Positions 14,096-24,887 of a DNA stretch of 64,000 bases are shown here, one piece after another (within the stretch, counting starts at the first letter, position 1; each line of letters starts with the position of its first letter). The stretch comes from Diphasiastrum complanatum. Taxonomy: Eukaryota; Streptophyta; Lycopodiopsida; Lycopodiales; Lycopodiaceae. The notes below the pieces were generated by a model. That model was not told the DNA's origin. It was given only the letters and a program-made list of their open reading frames with translations, and made no database searches. The stretch spans positions 45,010,180 to 45,074,179 of the forward strand of contig CM055101.1 in the NCBI GenBank assembly GCA_029204225.1. The letters run 5' to 3'. Both the position numbers and the translations under genes were made by a program.

Positions 14096-14988
14096 CTTCG
14101 GAATTGAAAGAGAGGTACCTTAACTTCTGAAGGAAAAAAAGTCTTAAAAGACTAATTTATAACTGTACAAGGGAAAAGAAAGATGACTTAGCTGTTTCTG
14201 AGGACTGTACTTCCACAGAGAGAATCAAGAAAAGCCCTTTCAGCTCTTCCTCCACTGCTTTCAGATCTGCTGTCCGAAAAAATCAGAGATCAGGGTACCA
14301 AGAAAAAGAAACAAACTTTTGATTGTCTTGACCCCTTCCCTCGCTGTCTGAGGTGTATACTTTTTGCTCCAAATTCCGTTTTAGAACCTGAAAACAGCTG
14401 CAAACTTGTGGTTTTTGCCAAAGACCTTCCTCGCTGCCAAGGTAGTGGTCAATCTGTCTTCAAAATCAGATTTGAAGAGTTGAAAACGGTGGAAAAAATC
14501 TGATTTGGGTCTTTGAGGACCCTCGCTGTCTGTCTTCCAGAACTGTGGCTCCAAAAAATCGGGATTTGGGGCCTAACTTCCCTGGAAAATTCTGATTTGA
14601 AGTGTGCTCCTCCCTCGCTGCCAGGCAAGTAGCCTCCCTGCTCAAAATCCCTACGATTTGAGGCTCACCTCTCTTGCAAAAGGTCAGATTCTTCAAGAAC
14701 CCACAACGCTGGATCTGTATATTTCTCCCTCTCCAGATTCCGCTCAGATCTTAGTAATTTCCTCCTGTAAATCAGAACTAGATCATCTATACTACAACGA
14801 TGGATCTATGCTATAGTAGAGTTCTGATTTTTTCCTCAGATGGCTTGGAATTACATTGAAATTTCCAGGTTAGATAGCTGTCTCTACAGCGATTTCTCTC
14901 CTCTAGGCCTTTCTGAAAATCTCCAAGATCTTTCCTATCTTCTGATAGCTTTCTCTACTGCTGCTCCTGAACTCCCTAGGATGGAGAT
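14096..14988 (-). other. Element A untranslated leader
   Basis: About 0.9 kb between primer site and gag start. No supported ORF. Several short phrases recur (TCGCTG, AAAATC(A/T)GA), as is common in chromovirus leaders; packaging signals would lie here. Confidence 0.7.
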
Positions 14989-15001
14989 GGCTCTGATACC
15001 A
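14989..15001 (-). other. Element A primer binding site
   Basis: Minus strand TGGTATCAGAGCC, complementary to the 3' end of plant initiator Met tRNA, two bases inside the 5' LTR. Confidence 0.93.
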
Positions 15002-15002
15002 G

Positions 15003-15360
15003 TGTAATAGATCCTAACACCATAGTAGGGCAAACACTAACTGATCCACCCAACCTTGCCTACTCCCTGATATAGAGTAAGCCCCTCCTAGCCCAGTGTG
15101 AGGACTGGTAGCATGCAACTGCCAAGTGTCGGCCACGTGGCACTGACGTGGCCGACTGCACGTCGGGACCCAACTGGGGGCCCTATCCTGCTGACAGGGT
15201 CCCTAGGCTATGTTAGGCCCGCCATGGCTATGGACCGTGCTGGGGCACACTACTCACACTGTCTTGCCCTGTTGGTCATGTACGCTGGACACGACTCTGA
15301 CTGTGGTATCTGACCTATCTGTGTTCCCCAGGGTTCGGCACTGGTTACGAGCTCGTAACA
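15003..15360 (-). repeat. Element A 5' LTR
   Basis: 358 bp, nearly identical to 8956-9318, TG/CA ends; followed by GTATT at 15361-15365. Confidence 0.93.
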
Positions 15361-15365
15361 GTATT

Positions 15366-15660
15366 CGCATAGAATTTCGACCTATGCAAGTAGTACCTCC
15401 ACATTGTTAATGCATGAATAATGGCAAATAACTCCCTTTCATGAGCTAAATAATTTTTTTATGCAAAATTGAACTTCTTGCTTTGAAAGGCTACAAGCTT
15501 TCTCCCCCCCCCCATAATAACTATGTCACTTGCTTTCTTATTAAAAGAAATAGTTTTTGAGGGTGTACAATTTTGAGAGTGACACGTTCATCAACCAAAG
15601 CTTGCTTCAATTTATCGAAGCTCTCCTTGGTTTGATTCCGAGTGCCATTCTTTGCATCTC
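15366..15660 (-). pseudogene. Older gypsy RNase H fragment, part 2 (host of element A)
   Basis: On the minus strand DKLKQALVDERVTLKIVHPQ, then GGRKLVAFQSKKFNFA, then HERELFAIIHALTMWRYYLH, the conserved run of gypsy RNase H, with some stops. Joined to 8770-8955 once element A and one GTATT are removed, it continues into the end of the same domain. Confidence 0.75.
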
Positions 15661-15859
15661 AAAGTTGTCTAACACGCTTACACGAACCACATCTTCTTCA
15701 TACAACCCATTGATCCCTTCACCGTACTCTCCGCCGTGTATATGAAACTCATGAAGGGAAATGTTTTGTCGATTCTCTTTTCAGTTCATCCACAAGTGCT
15801 TTTTGGTGTGGTCTCACTTCATTTCATTTGGCCAATATTTCACGCTTGTAGGTTCTTAT

Positions 15860-16140
15860 GTTATTACACATGATACAAGCTAAGAGGCCTCCATCCCACA
15901 TCAGGTCATTTTTGCAGAGTTTACAGTTCCACCTTTATAGCTTGATGCCATCTTTCGACTTATTACATACATCCACGAGTCATGTTATACCCCATAGATG
16001 AGCATAGATACACACAGGCAACACTTACCTCATCATAGTGTCTTTATAGTCAGGGTTGTCGACTATCATGGTTTTCCCATGCCTCTCAATTTCTTGATAC
16101 GCTTGGCATTTGTATCATTGATCTTGCATTGGGCACCCTG
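15860..16140 (+). pseudogene. LINE ORF2 C-terminal fragment
   Basis: The plus strand is similar at protein level to the post-RT region of the LINE at 43865-44851. The phrases IDEHRYTQATL, GCRLSWFSHASQFLDTLGI and IDLALGT match TDEQRYIQTAL, GHRLSWFSQASQILDTLGI and ITDLPSG there. This is the only LINE piece seen on the plus strand. Heavily decayed, both ends missing. Confidence 0.6.
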
Positions 16141-16499
16141 TTATGGTTTAAGTTTGGATCAATTTCACCATGTATTTTGGCACCACACAATATTAATATG
16201 CGCCGCGCAACATTGTGTTCTGTCAAAGTTTAAAAAGGCTTTCCAAGTTTGTAAAACATTATAAGATAATTTATTGTTAAGGTTTTTAACCTTGAGTAGG
16301 CCCAACAATTTTGTACATGGGCCCCTAGAGGCAATTTCACATACTACCAACTTTATGTTGGAACTTTGTCAATTTTGCGTGTAGAAGAGGGCGCATTTTT
16401 TCTTGTGCGGAAACTTGTGGACCAAGGCAAATCATGCAAAGACTCATTGCATGTAGAGAGAATATGAAAATCCATGCATAGAAGTGCATGCTTGAGACT
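16141..16499. other. Intron 1 spacer
   Basis: No supported gene or element end. Confidence 0.5.
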
Positions 16500-17207
16500 T
16501 AGCATGTGGGACACGTACACTGACACTTGGAAGCCATGTACATCACATATCATTTGTTTCTTATCTATTTGATGGAGAGATCTTTCTCACGTATGCTATT
16601 GTGTTTTGCTCTCGTGTGGTAAAATTGCTTGCTCATTAATGCTAGTGTTATGCTATCCATTTGGTTTCCTGATTAGTGTTTAATTGGATTGTTTCTTTCA
16701 TTGCATCTTGCTAATGTTATGTTCTTCATGCTGGAAATTTGTGGACAACAAGTATTCAAGATCCATTCGGCCTAATTGAAGGAGCAATATCAAAGATTAA
16801 TGATGCTAGAATGCTCCCTACAACATACACTATCATTCTAGATAATGATGCAAGTTCCTTTCATGAGTGTTATGTAATTTTCTGCCCACATCCTCTTCAT
16901 CTTCTTCGCTGTCCACCATAGCTGGGCAGATCCAATCGCTTCATAAGTATGATCAATTAATTGCATGTCGACAAATTTACAATTTGCTAGCAATTTACTT
17001 TTGCACGTGCAAGTATTAGTCCATGCACGTTGCATGCATGTCTCCTGTTTTTTTTCAGATTGCTTGTATGTTGCCATATTTGCTTGCATGTCGAATGCAT
17101 GTTAGTGGTTTTGATCTATTTGAGTTGTAGAAGACCATCAAGGTTTCCTAGATTGGTAAAGCTTGATTCAAAGGTCCTTTCTATCTCTATTCTCAGTTTT
17201 ATAATAG
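16500..17207 (+). repeat. Probable 5' LTR of the copia-type part of the chimeric element
   Basis: Non-coding DNA immediately before a primer binding site and a copia gag, so an LTR is expected here. No matching 3' LTR was found, so the left boundary is a guess. It is unlike the LTR at 19861. Confidence 0.35.
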
Positions 17208-17219
17208 TGGTATCAAAGC
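17208..17219 (+). other. Primer binding site of the copia-type element
   Basis: TGGTATCAAAGC, the usual initiator-Met primer site of plant copia elements, just before the gag ATG at 17221. Confidence 0.8.
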
Positions 17220-17220
17220 T

Positions 17221-18136
17221 ATGGCTTCTACTTCTACTTTTCATGCAAAGATAACAATCCTAGATGGATCCAACTATCCTGCATGGAGATCAAAGACTCG
17301 ACTGATCCTGCAAGCTGAGAAGCTATGGACTTATGTTGATGGGACCATTCCCAAACCGCATGTACCTGATGTACTAAATACAAGAGCTTACGAAGAAGAT
17401 TCGAAAAATTTTCAAGTCTGGTTGCGTGTAGATTCAAAAGCTAAAGTAATTATTCGCAAACCATTTCCGAGGATATCTTTCTCACTGTTGCTGATTTTGC
17501 TCCAACAAAGGAGATGTGGGATGAACTTGCTCGAAGATATGTGTCTAATTCACAAACTCAAATCTTATATCTTTTTGAGCAACTTACTAGTATAAAGTGG
17601 GATGGAATTTTAGATTGTGATACTTTTCTTTTCAGATTACAATCTTTCTTTAGTGCTTTACAAAGTGCAGGTAGAATAACTCCCAAGGAGGAAAAACTCA
17701 CGTACCTGCTGTGAGCACTACCACCCTCCTACATTTACATGCGACCTGTTCTTACAGGAAAATCCTTTGAAGATGCCATTCAGACCCTTCGAGAGGAGTA
17801 TCTCATGCGGCAAGGAAGTTCACCTTCTCAAGCAGGAGCTAAAGCTTTATATGCAAAGAAAGGAAAGGGCAAGGCAAAAGGACGCGGAAATCAGTTTCAA
17901 GCTACTAGCATGCAAAATTCAAACGACAAAGATTCCAAAGGGGAATCATCTGAGCCTATGTCAAAAAAATCTTTTTGCAACTATTGTAAAAAGCCCGGAC
18001 ATAATCTTGATAAATGTTGGGCTAATCCTAGAATAGCTTGTAGACATTGTGGTAAAACAGGTCATTCATCTTTCAAATGCTATTCTAAGCCTAACAATAG
18101 TAAAGCTTTGGCCCTTACTGTTACACGTATTCCATC
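17221..18136 (+). pseudogene. Copia gag (UBN2-type) with two CCHC zinc knuckles
   Basis: Starts MASTSTFHAKITILDGSNYP and AWRSKTRLILQAEKLWTYVD, the classic copia gag opening. It continues in shifted frames with MWDELARRYVSNSQTQILYL and FEDAIQTLREEYLMRQGSSP. Two knuckles follow: CNYCKKPGHNLDKC and CRHCGKTGHSSFKC. Frameshifts near 17470 and a stop at about 17712 break it. From 17739 the frame is open through both knuckles and on for another 280 codons. Gag would package element RNA into cytoplasmic particles. No copia protease, integrase or RT follows. Confidence 0.85.
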
Positions 18137-18995
18137 CGAGGATATTTGCGAGATGGTCACTATTACTTATCTAGGGTATTTATATGCTGGGATCTTTCTA
18201 GATGAGTATACGGGCATCCTTCAGTCTCCTTGTGTTTCTACATATAGGTTTGCTGCAGTCCATGCCGATGCTATGGATATATGGCATTCCTGGTCATTAC
18301 GTATAGCTTGGTTTCCATTTGGACCTGTTGATTGGTGCTGGTTTTTCCATATTACTGATCACCTATGGTGCGGATATCTCTATGATTATGCATGTGGCTC
18401 TCTATCTGTTCCTTGGATTGTTGCTCATTGTCAGGCTTGGCATATCCTGATGGCTTGGGTTATTGCCTCCGTTCCAGCTACTATTTGTCCAGGTGATCGT
18501 CAGATTCCCCGTCATTTAAGGTTGCTCCATATCGCTTGGTCTCCGATGCTGAGTTCCTTCAGAGACCATCAGATTACCTTGAGAGAGTTCCTTCTCCTCT
18601 CTTGGATAGTTTTTGGGGATGTTGCCGCCATATACTTCAGTATTGCTCATATGTGCTTTGATACTCATTCCCAGCTACACGTGGATATTGATCCGATGCT
18701 TGCTACTGATGTTGGGGATCCTGTTCCTCGTTCCAGTGCATTTCTTCTATTCCTCACATGTGCGCCTGGTGTGTACATTGGGATTACCCTTGCGGCCAGT
18801 TTCGATGGGTCATCCGATTCTCCATCCGTTTTTGGTGTATCTTATGATGGATTGGTATGTCCATATGAGGTCTTTCTGGATGAGTTTTTCGGCTACAGGT
18901 TTTCAGTTGCGGCCTCTACTATTTCTAGATTTGTTGCTATTGTTTTTATGCATCATGTCTTTTTAGATGATGCATTGATTTCTTGGACCTTCTAG
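18137..18995 (+). CDS. Trp/His-rich ORF continuing in frame from copia gag, unrecognised
   Basis: About 285 codons stay open in frame with the gag zinc knuckles, with no copia enzyme motif. The sequence is unusually rich in Trp, His, Phe and Leu. It repeats a degenerate phrase: WHSWSLRIAWFPFGPVDW, WHILMAWV, LLHIAWSPM, and again after 19176 IPWHSWLLLDL and WHSWLFHIAWFQM. At DNA level short phrases such as GGCATTCCTGGT, ATTGCTTGGTTTC and GGATACCTTGG recur. This could be a decayed tandem repeat that happens to lack stops, or a captured sequence. It lies between a copia gag and a chromovirus end. Confidence 0.45.
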
Positions 18996-19175
18996 AGCTT
19001 TTGGCATGCTGCTCTTCTCATGATAGGGGCCTTGAAGGTACCGTGTGTCATTGCACTTCTCATTCATGGGCCTTATGGATACCTTGGGCTTTTGACCATG
19101 CTGGTGCACATTTCTCCATTGTGTCAGGATGATCTCTTTTAGATCCATGTTTCCTGGCATATCGCTTGCTTTTCC

Positions 19176-19829
19176 ATGCTACTACAGCGTGCCTGTCATC
19201 CTGCTTATGTTCCTACTCGGTGTTGGTCTTCCGATGCTGCTATCTTTTCTTGGGGCACCTATATCACTGAGTTTGCACATATGGTTGATGGTTACGTGTA
19301 TGATGCGGCTATTCGCGATGAGTGTCCATCTCTTTTCCAGTTTCCTTATTGGCTTCCCATTGCTGATGTAGTTCTACCTTCTCGGGCTTTTTGGATACCT
19401 TGGTATGATGTCCCTATCTTTTGGGCTGATCCTCTACTATCTTGGGCATTACGGATACCTTGGCATTCCTGGTTGTTGCTTGATCTTCTTCTGGTTCGTT
19501 GGCATTCCTGGTTGTTCCATATTGCTTGGTTTCAGATGACGCGGCCAAGATGTTCCCTTCGTCGCCATGATGTTGATCCTGAGCTGTTCCCTTTCTTACC
19601 AGCTGCCATTCACCAGGTTCGCCTTCACCATAGTCGATGCTGCCGACAGATTCAGTTTTTGGTCCAGTTCGATGGTCGTCCTGTTGAGGAGGCCACATGG
19701 GAGCCTATTGATGTCTTTTATCATACACCATCACTTGCGGATCAGGATCGTGCTCCTCCTGCACTTGTTGATTCCTCTACATCAGATGCTGCTCTAGTTG
19801 TTGATGCACCAGGGCTTGCTGCTGTTTGA
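19176..19829 (+). pseudogene. Chromovirus C-terminus with chromodomain
   Basis: The first two thirds continue the Trp-rich degenerate repeat style. The end is a clear chromodomain of a gypsy integrase: RQIQFLVQFDGRPVEEATWE then PIDVFYHTPSLADQD, followed by an Ala/Asp-rich tail and a stop at 19829, 31 bp before an LTR-like sequence. Integrase core, RT and protease are missing, so only the 3' end of a chromovirus was joined to the copia-like 5' part. Confidence 0.75.
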
Positions 19830-19860
19830 TCCAGTTTCTTTTCGGCAGTTGGGTTTTTTG

Positions 19861-20204
19861 TGTCGGGGAGAGTTATGGACTCGGCTCATTACATTCGCCG
19901 CGTCCATTTACATTTACTTTACTTTATGCATAAGCAGGCCTTAGGCCCTTTTTTATTCATTAGAAACACTTAGACTATATGGTTGGCCTTTGGCCTTATT
20001 ATTCATTATTAAGCCATTTGGACATATTACTGGAGAGTGGGGGCCTTTTTGGAGGGCGCACTATTTTCCCTCCCAGTTGGGCCCTAGCCACCGGAAGCTT
20101 CCTCTTGGCTATAAGTAGGGAAACTGTGTCATTTGTTATTCAGCTGATGATATTGATCTCTCTCTTTAGTCTCCTTAATCTCTCTCTTTCCTGCTTTCTA
20201 GGGC
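19861..20204 (+). repeat. LTR-like 3' end of the chimeric element
   Basis: Begins TGTCGGGGAGAGTTATGGAC, a typical start of plant chromovirus LTRs, 31 bp after the chromodomain frame. It contains a TATA-like CTATAAGTAG at 20109-20118, as expected for an LTR promoter. The right boundary is uncertain; no second copy is in the window. Confidence 0.6.
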
Positions 20205-20266
20205 TAAGTCTTGCTTATGTGCTGCTTTCATAGCTTAAGTCTTGCTTATGTGATGCTTTCATAGCT
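20205..20266. repeat. Tandem duplication, 2 x 31 bp
   Basis: Units at 20205-20235 and 20236-20266 differ at one position (unit begins TAAGTCTTGCTTATGTG). Confidence 0.95.
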
Positions 20267-20271
20267 TAGCT

Positions 20272-20487
20272 CTAGATCAGCTGTGGCTCCATTCGTAACT
20301 TCGAGGAAGATTTAGAATGAAGCAACGCATAGATGGAAGAGCAATCTAAAAACCTAGTGGCACTCTCACATCTTAATTTAAGAAGGTACCATTTCCTACC
20401 GTGAAAGGCTCCAACCTTCAATAATCTCTTTACTGCCCAATTTGTAGAGAGATTGGTCCCATCAAGAATGTAATCCTTATGGGACAT
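20272..20487 (-). pseudogene. Possible copia gag N-terminal scrap
   Basis: The minus strand reads DYILDGTNLSTNWAVKRLLK, close to the LDGTNYxxW opening of copia gag proteins, then an unremarkable tail. Short and unsupported by neighbours. Confidence 0.3.
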
Positions 20488-20489
20488 GC

Positions 20490-21017
20490 CACTTGATTAG
20501 TGGCTTAAGTTTCTTCTACAAGGGACCGTACATGCTGTTTTTATCTAATCAGCAACTACACCCCCATGTAGCATATATTCAAAATATTCTAAGGAGTACA
20601 TCAAAACAAAATGATCCTAATTGAATTTCTGAAAACAATAATCAAACATCTTTGGACTCATAATACGTTGAAACATGGATATAATTTCATGTGCTTCATA
20701 TTTTTGCTTTTGTTTTATATGACAACCCTTTTTATTTTTTTGACAATTTCTAGTTGGAATTTATTTGATAAGTCTTCTTTGCAGTGATATGATTCCAACA
20801 GGTTCATTTTGTAATGATGTAGTACTTAAGTATTTTTTGACTAGGACTTCCTCCTTTCTCTACCCAATACACTATCTATTCCATTGCTTCATGAGTGTTA
20901 CATACGTGCTATGACTTGGCTGGCTACTTTTCAGCATTTTTATTTTAACTGAGAATTGACATATTACTTATATGAAAATAGATTATGTTAGGATTTAATT
21001 GGGTGTTTGTGGTACAG
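20490..21017. other. End of intron 1
   Basis: AT-rich, no gene; ends in TTTGTGGTACAG, the exon 2 acceptor. Confidence 0.6.
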
Positions 21018-21088
21018 AATGGTCTAGATGTTGCTTGGGATGTGGATCTTTATGGAGAATTATTGAAGATTGGTGGTGGCAAGGAGCG
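21018..21088 (+). CDS. CBBY: CbbY phosphatase exon 2
   Basis: 71 bp coding NGLDVAWDVDLYGELLKIGG GKE plus two bases of an Arg codon. The WDVDLYGELL and KIGGGKER block is diagnostic of plant CbbY and belongs to the cap subdomain that holds the sugar phosphate. Flanked by CAG at 21015-21017 and GTAAAT at 21089. It follows a 12.7-kb intron and is separated from exon 3 by only 212 bp. Confidence 0.93.
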
Positions 21089-21300
21089 GTAAATCGACAA
21101 TTATTCCTTTTGTGTAGTTTGTGTCCTAGTAGGTGTGTTTTTGTTAAAAAGTGTGACAAGGCTTTATCAAAATGTTCTTTTTCAAAGGTTATTTGATTGA
21201 TCAAGTGGCTATCAACATTTACTTGATTTTGCAAGATACTTTTAGGTTACTACCTCTTCTAACACATATATCATAATTCAATGTTGGTATAAAATTGCAG

Positions 21301-21459
21301 GATGGCATATTATTTTAACAAGGTAGGATGGCCAAAAGTGGCTCCTAGCGATTTTGCAGAACAACGCAACTTCATTGCTTCTTTGCATAAACAAAAAACT
21401 GTACTATTCATGAATCTAATTCAACAAGGAGCTCTTCCTCTTCGTCCAGGAGTTGCCAG
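21301..21459 (+). CDS. CBBY: CbbY phosphatase exon 3
   Basis: 159 bp coding the rest of the cap domain: MAYYFNKVGWPKVAP, EQRNFIASLHKQKTVLFMNL, and LPLRPGVAR leading back to the core domain. The first G completes the Arg codon of GGKER; the final AG begins the Arg codon completed in exon 4. Acceptor AAAATTGCAG and donor GTGCAT are canonical. No stop or frameshift. Confidence 0.94.
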
Positions 21460-21992
21460 GTGCATTTGTTTATCTCCACATGTAGGAACATGGTTGTAAA
21501 AAACAAAATATACTAGCTTCTCACAAAGGAACATGGATGGCAAATTTTTTATGAGCATATTTAGAAATTTCTTGCAACTTGATCCAAAGATTTTGCAGGC
21601 TTATTTTTGGCAGACATGTTGCTCTACCTAGCACCAGTCCGTGTTTCATGTCGAAAGCACACTAGCATATACTTACATTGGACCTTTTAAAAGTTTATAG
21701 GAGATACCAATGATGGAGGAAAATCATTCTTAATCAATTTATTGACTGGGAAGTTCAGCTCAACTAATAAAACAAAAAAATAAAATGGCTAGTTTTTATA
21801 GTGCAAAAGTCAGGAATACATAAGTAGAAGGATCAAAGTGAAAACAATCTCCAAACATTTTCATAATCTACCATTGGATCTGCAAAAGCATTGGATGCCC
21901 TTTCTTTTTAAACTCTAAATCCAATTTCTAGAAGATTTTTTTTCGATTAGGCCCAAATATTTTACGAGTCAGTGATGGCAGACGGTGGCTCG
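21460..21992. other. Start of intron 3
   Basis: Non-coding, no element end recognised. Confidence 0.55.
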
Positions 21993-22852
21993 CTAGTATA
22001 TGATTCTTAGGGGGCTAGGCAGGCCTAACAAAAGGGAGTTATCTCGTGCCAACTCTAGCTTCTGCTGCATCTGAGCCAAAAACTCTACAGCACTAGGTAC
22101 CCTATGCGGTATCCCTATGATTGCAGGACTCAGTGGCCTGAAACCATAATTGAGCTCAAATGGACTCAATCCAGTGGATGCATGTCTCTTATCATTGTAT
22201 GCGAACTCCAATAGCGGTAAATGGTTTACCCAGTCTGTTTGCGTACTACTTACATATGCCCTAAGCATATCTCTGATTCACTCACTCTCTCTGACTATCC
22301 GTCTGAGGATGCTCAGAGCTACTCATCCGCAACTGTGTTCCCAGCTTGGCGAACACCTCAATCCAGAAATTTCCCGTAAACTTGGGATCCCTGTCAGAAA
22401 TTATGGACTTCGGAAGACCATGTAACCTGACAATATTCTGAATAAACAACTCAGTCACTTGCGGAGCTGTGACCTTCTTGGTCGTTGCGATGAAATGAGC
22501 CATCTTGGAAAACCTGTCTACCACTACCATAACGGAATTGAATCCATTCTGGGTCTTGGGTAGCCCAACAATAAAATCATAGAGATGCTATCCCACCTTC
22601 CTGTAGGTATCTCAAGTGGATGTAGCAAGCCCGAAGGACTTACTCTCTCGGCCTTGTTCACCTGACAAGCCGTGCAACGCTAGAGTACTCTCTTACATCC
22701 CGCTGCAATCGTGGCCAGAAATAATGCCTTCTCAAAAGTTCACTGGTCTTATCAATACCAGGGTGCCCTGCGCACGGACTATCATGGCATTCATGAAGTA
22801 TCTTACGACGAAGATCCTTCACGTCTGGCACCAAAACTCTTCCATTTCTCAA
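21993..22852 (-). pseudogene. Gypsy element C integrase
   Basis: Minus strand in order: zinc domain CHDSPCAGHPG, RHYFWPRLQRDVREY (22852 to 22658). The core follows with VDRFSKMAHFIATTKKVTAP, ISDRDPKFTGNFWIEVFAKL (second Asp) and SSEHPQTDSQ (22530 to 22282), then [20 protein letters not shown] and [19 protein letters not shown] (22268 to about 22030). There are frameshifts between pieces. The C-terminus after LARDN is cut off by unrelated sequence at about 22030, so the chromodomain and 3' LTR are missing here. Confidence 0.85.
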
Positions 22853-24887
22853 TTACGTACCATCCCTCAAGGTGTATGTGAGATATGTACTGGTGCATGC
22901 CTCTATGGAAGCGACAGCCTTGACTGACTCTTCCGTTTGGTCGACTACCTTGCGCGCATTAGGCCACACACGCTGACAATGCGGGTCCTTTTCTTGAGCC
23001 TTCTTAATCTCCTCCATGAGACCGCTATCAACCACAGTAAAGCTCATCTGATGTAGTATACGCAATAGTGCATCAACGACCACATTTTCCTTCCCTCTTC
23101 GGAAGCAAATTTCCAAATGAAATTCCTGCATCAGCTCGGCCCACCGAGCTTGGCGGCCCTTCAAATTTGGCTGAGTGCAAAAATACCTTAAAGTATGATG
23201 ATCTGTGTACACATAAAACTCAGCACCATATAAATAATGTCTCCACACCTTGAGCTCATGTATAATCACATACAACTCTTGCTCGTGTGTAGGATATCTC
23301 TGTTGAGCTGGTGTCAACTTCTTACTCTCAAAGGCTACTGGTCTACCCTCTTGGCTCAACACTGCACCTACGACAATGCCACTTGCATCCGTCTCTAGGT
23401 CAAAAGGTTTCTGGGTATCCACAATCTTGAGAACTGGAGCCGTGGCCACAGACTCCTTCAAGTTCTCAAAACATTGCTGAGCTTCAGCATCCCATCGAAT
23501 CACAGTGTTATTTTTCCTTACTGGTCCGTTAAAGGAGCAGCTATCCAGGAATAATTCCTAACAAACCGCTGGTAGAACTTACAAAAGCCTAAGAAAGACT
23601 ATAATTGGCGTATATCGGCAGGCCTCAGCCACTTCTTTTTAACCACAGCCACCTTGGCTGGGTCAACCGAAATACCCTCAGCTGTCACTACGTGACCCAA
23701 ATACTCGACACGAGTCATACACAACTCTGTCTTCTGAGCATTGGCATACAAGGCAGAAGCTTGTAACTTGCCTAAAACGGTCTTGAGATGAACCTCATGC
23801 TCCTCAACCAATTTACTAAAACCCAATATATCGTCAATAAAATTGACGACAAACTTGCCCATATAGTCTCGCAAGACATCGTTTATGAGCATCATGAACG
23901 TGGCTGGGGCATTGGTTAACCCAAATGGCATAACCAAAAATTCATAATGGCTGAAACGGGTTCGGAAGGCCGTCTTCTGGACGTCTTCCTCTCGAATCCG
24001 TATTTGATGGTATCCACTTTTGAGATCTATCTTACTGAAAATGGTTGCACCTTGCAACACATCCAGTAGATCATCAATCCTGGGCATCAGATACCTGTGC
24101 TTTACAGTGATCTTATTGAAACCCCTATAATCTACACACATCCGGAAACTACCATCGTTTTTCTTAACAGGTAAAATAGGAGAAGCGAAAGGTGAATAAC
24201 TCGGACGAATGTACCCCAGCTTGAGATACTCCTCCAACATCTTTCTGACTTCCTCTTCCTCTTTTAGGGTCATCCTATAAGGAGGCCTACATACCGAACT
24301 TGCCCCTGGGAGGAGTTCAATACGATGATTAGCGTTCCGACTAGGCAACAATCCCTCTGGCATATTACTAATTAGCACGTGTTCAATCTGCGTGAGTGTG
24401 CTTATCTGATTATTTCCAACATAATAATCAAAACTGGAATCATCATTCACATAACACAACCGCAAATACTGAATCTCCATTCTCTTTATTTGCATATAGG
24501 TAACAAGAGGACCCTCAACAGATGGTCTCTCCCCCTTTAAGACACGAGACATACCCTCATGCCCGAACTTATACACATGTGACTTAAAATCTATAGCGGA
24601 CTGCTTACTTGCATGCCAACGCTTACCAAGTACAATATCAAACTTAGCTAGTTTAGTAATTTTAAAATCGAACTTCTCGGTATACGTTTGAATAGACAAA
24701 GACGCCCGAGAGATTCTTTATCCCAAACCTCTGTTCCCTTACCACCTGGCATCTCAACAGTACACCGGTAATCAGATGGAACAGTAGCCAAGTGAAATTT
24801 CCTCACCACGCGAGAATTGATAATATTATGCGAGGAACCGGTGTCAAACAAGACGAGCACGTCATGACCTTCCAGCTTTCCCCTCAT
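22853..24887 (-). pseudogene. Gypsy element C protease, RT and RNase H
   Basis: Protease VLFDTGSSHNIINSRVV near 24850-24800 has the intact Asp-Thr-Gly. RT (24699 to 23599) has LPSRNANHRIELLPGASSV, FASPILPVKKNDGSFRMCVD, FSKIDLKSGYHQI and NFIDDILGFSK, in which Ile-Asp-Asp keeps the catalytic pair. RNase H (23503 to 22853) has ETDASGIVVGAVLSQEGRPV and HEQELYVIIHELKVWRHYL. Breaks occur at about 24690 and 23560, so it is inactive. Belongs with the gag at 24884-25790 and is the same group as fragment G at 43237-43870. Confidence 0.9.

Larger units (their letters stand above)
8956..15360 (-). mobile_element. Gypsy element A, full-length chromovirus-type LTR retrotransposon
   Basis: A 6,405-bp unit with two LTRs (8956-9318 and 15003-15360), a perfect GTATT duplication, a primer site complementary to initiator Met tRNA and a polypurine tract. 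Transcription would run on the minus strand, antisense to the CbbY gene. Coding order is gag, zinc knuckle, protease, RT, RNase H, integrase, chromodomain. By eye the LTRs differ by about 7 substitutions and one 5-bp indel (about 2 percent), so insertion was fairly recent. Stops at gag codons 5 and about 38, a stop between gag and the rest, one stop at 11062 and small frameshifts near 11000 and 9715 disable it. Element B at 54293-60397 is the same family. Confidence 0.93.
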
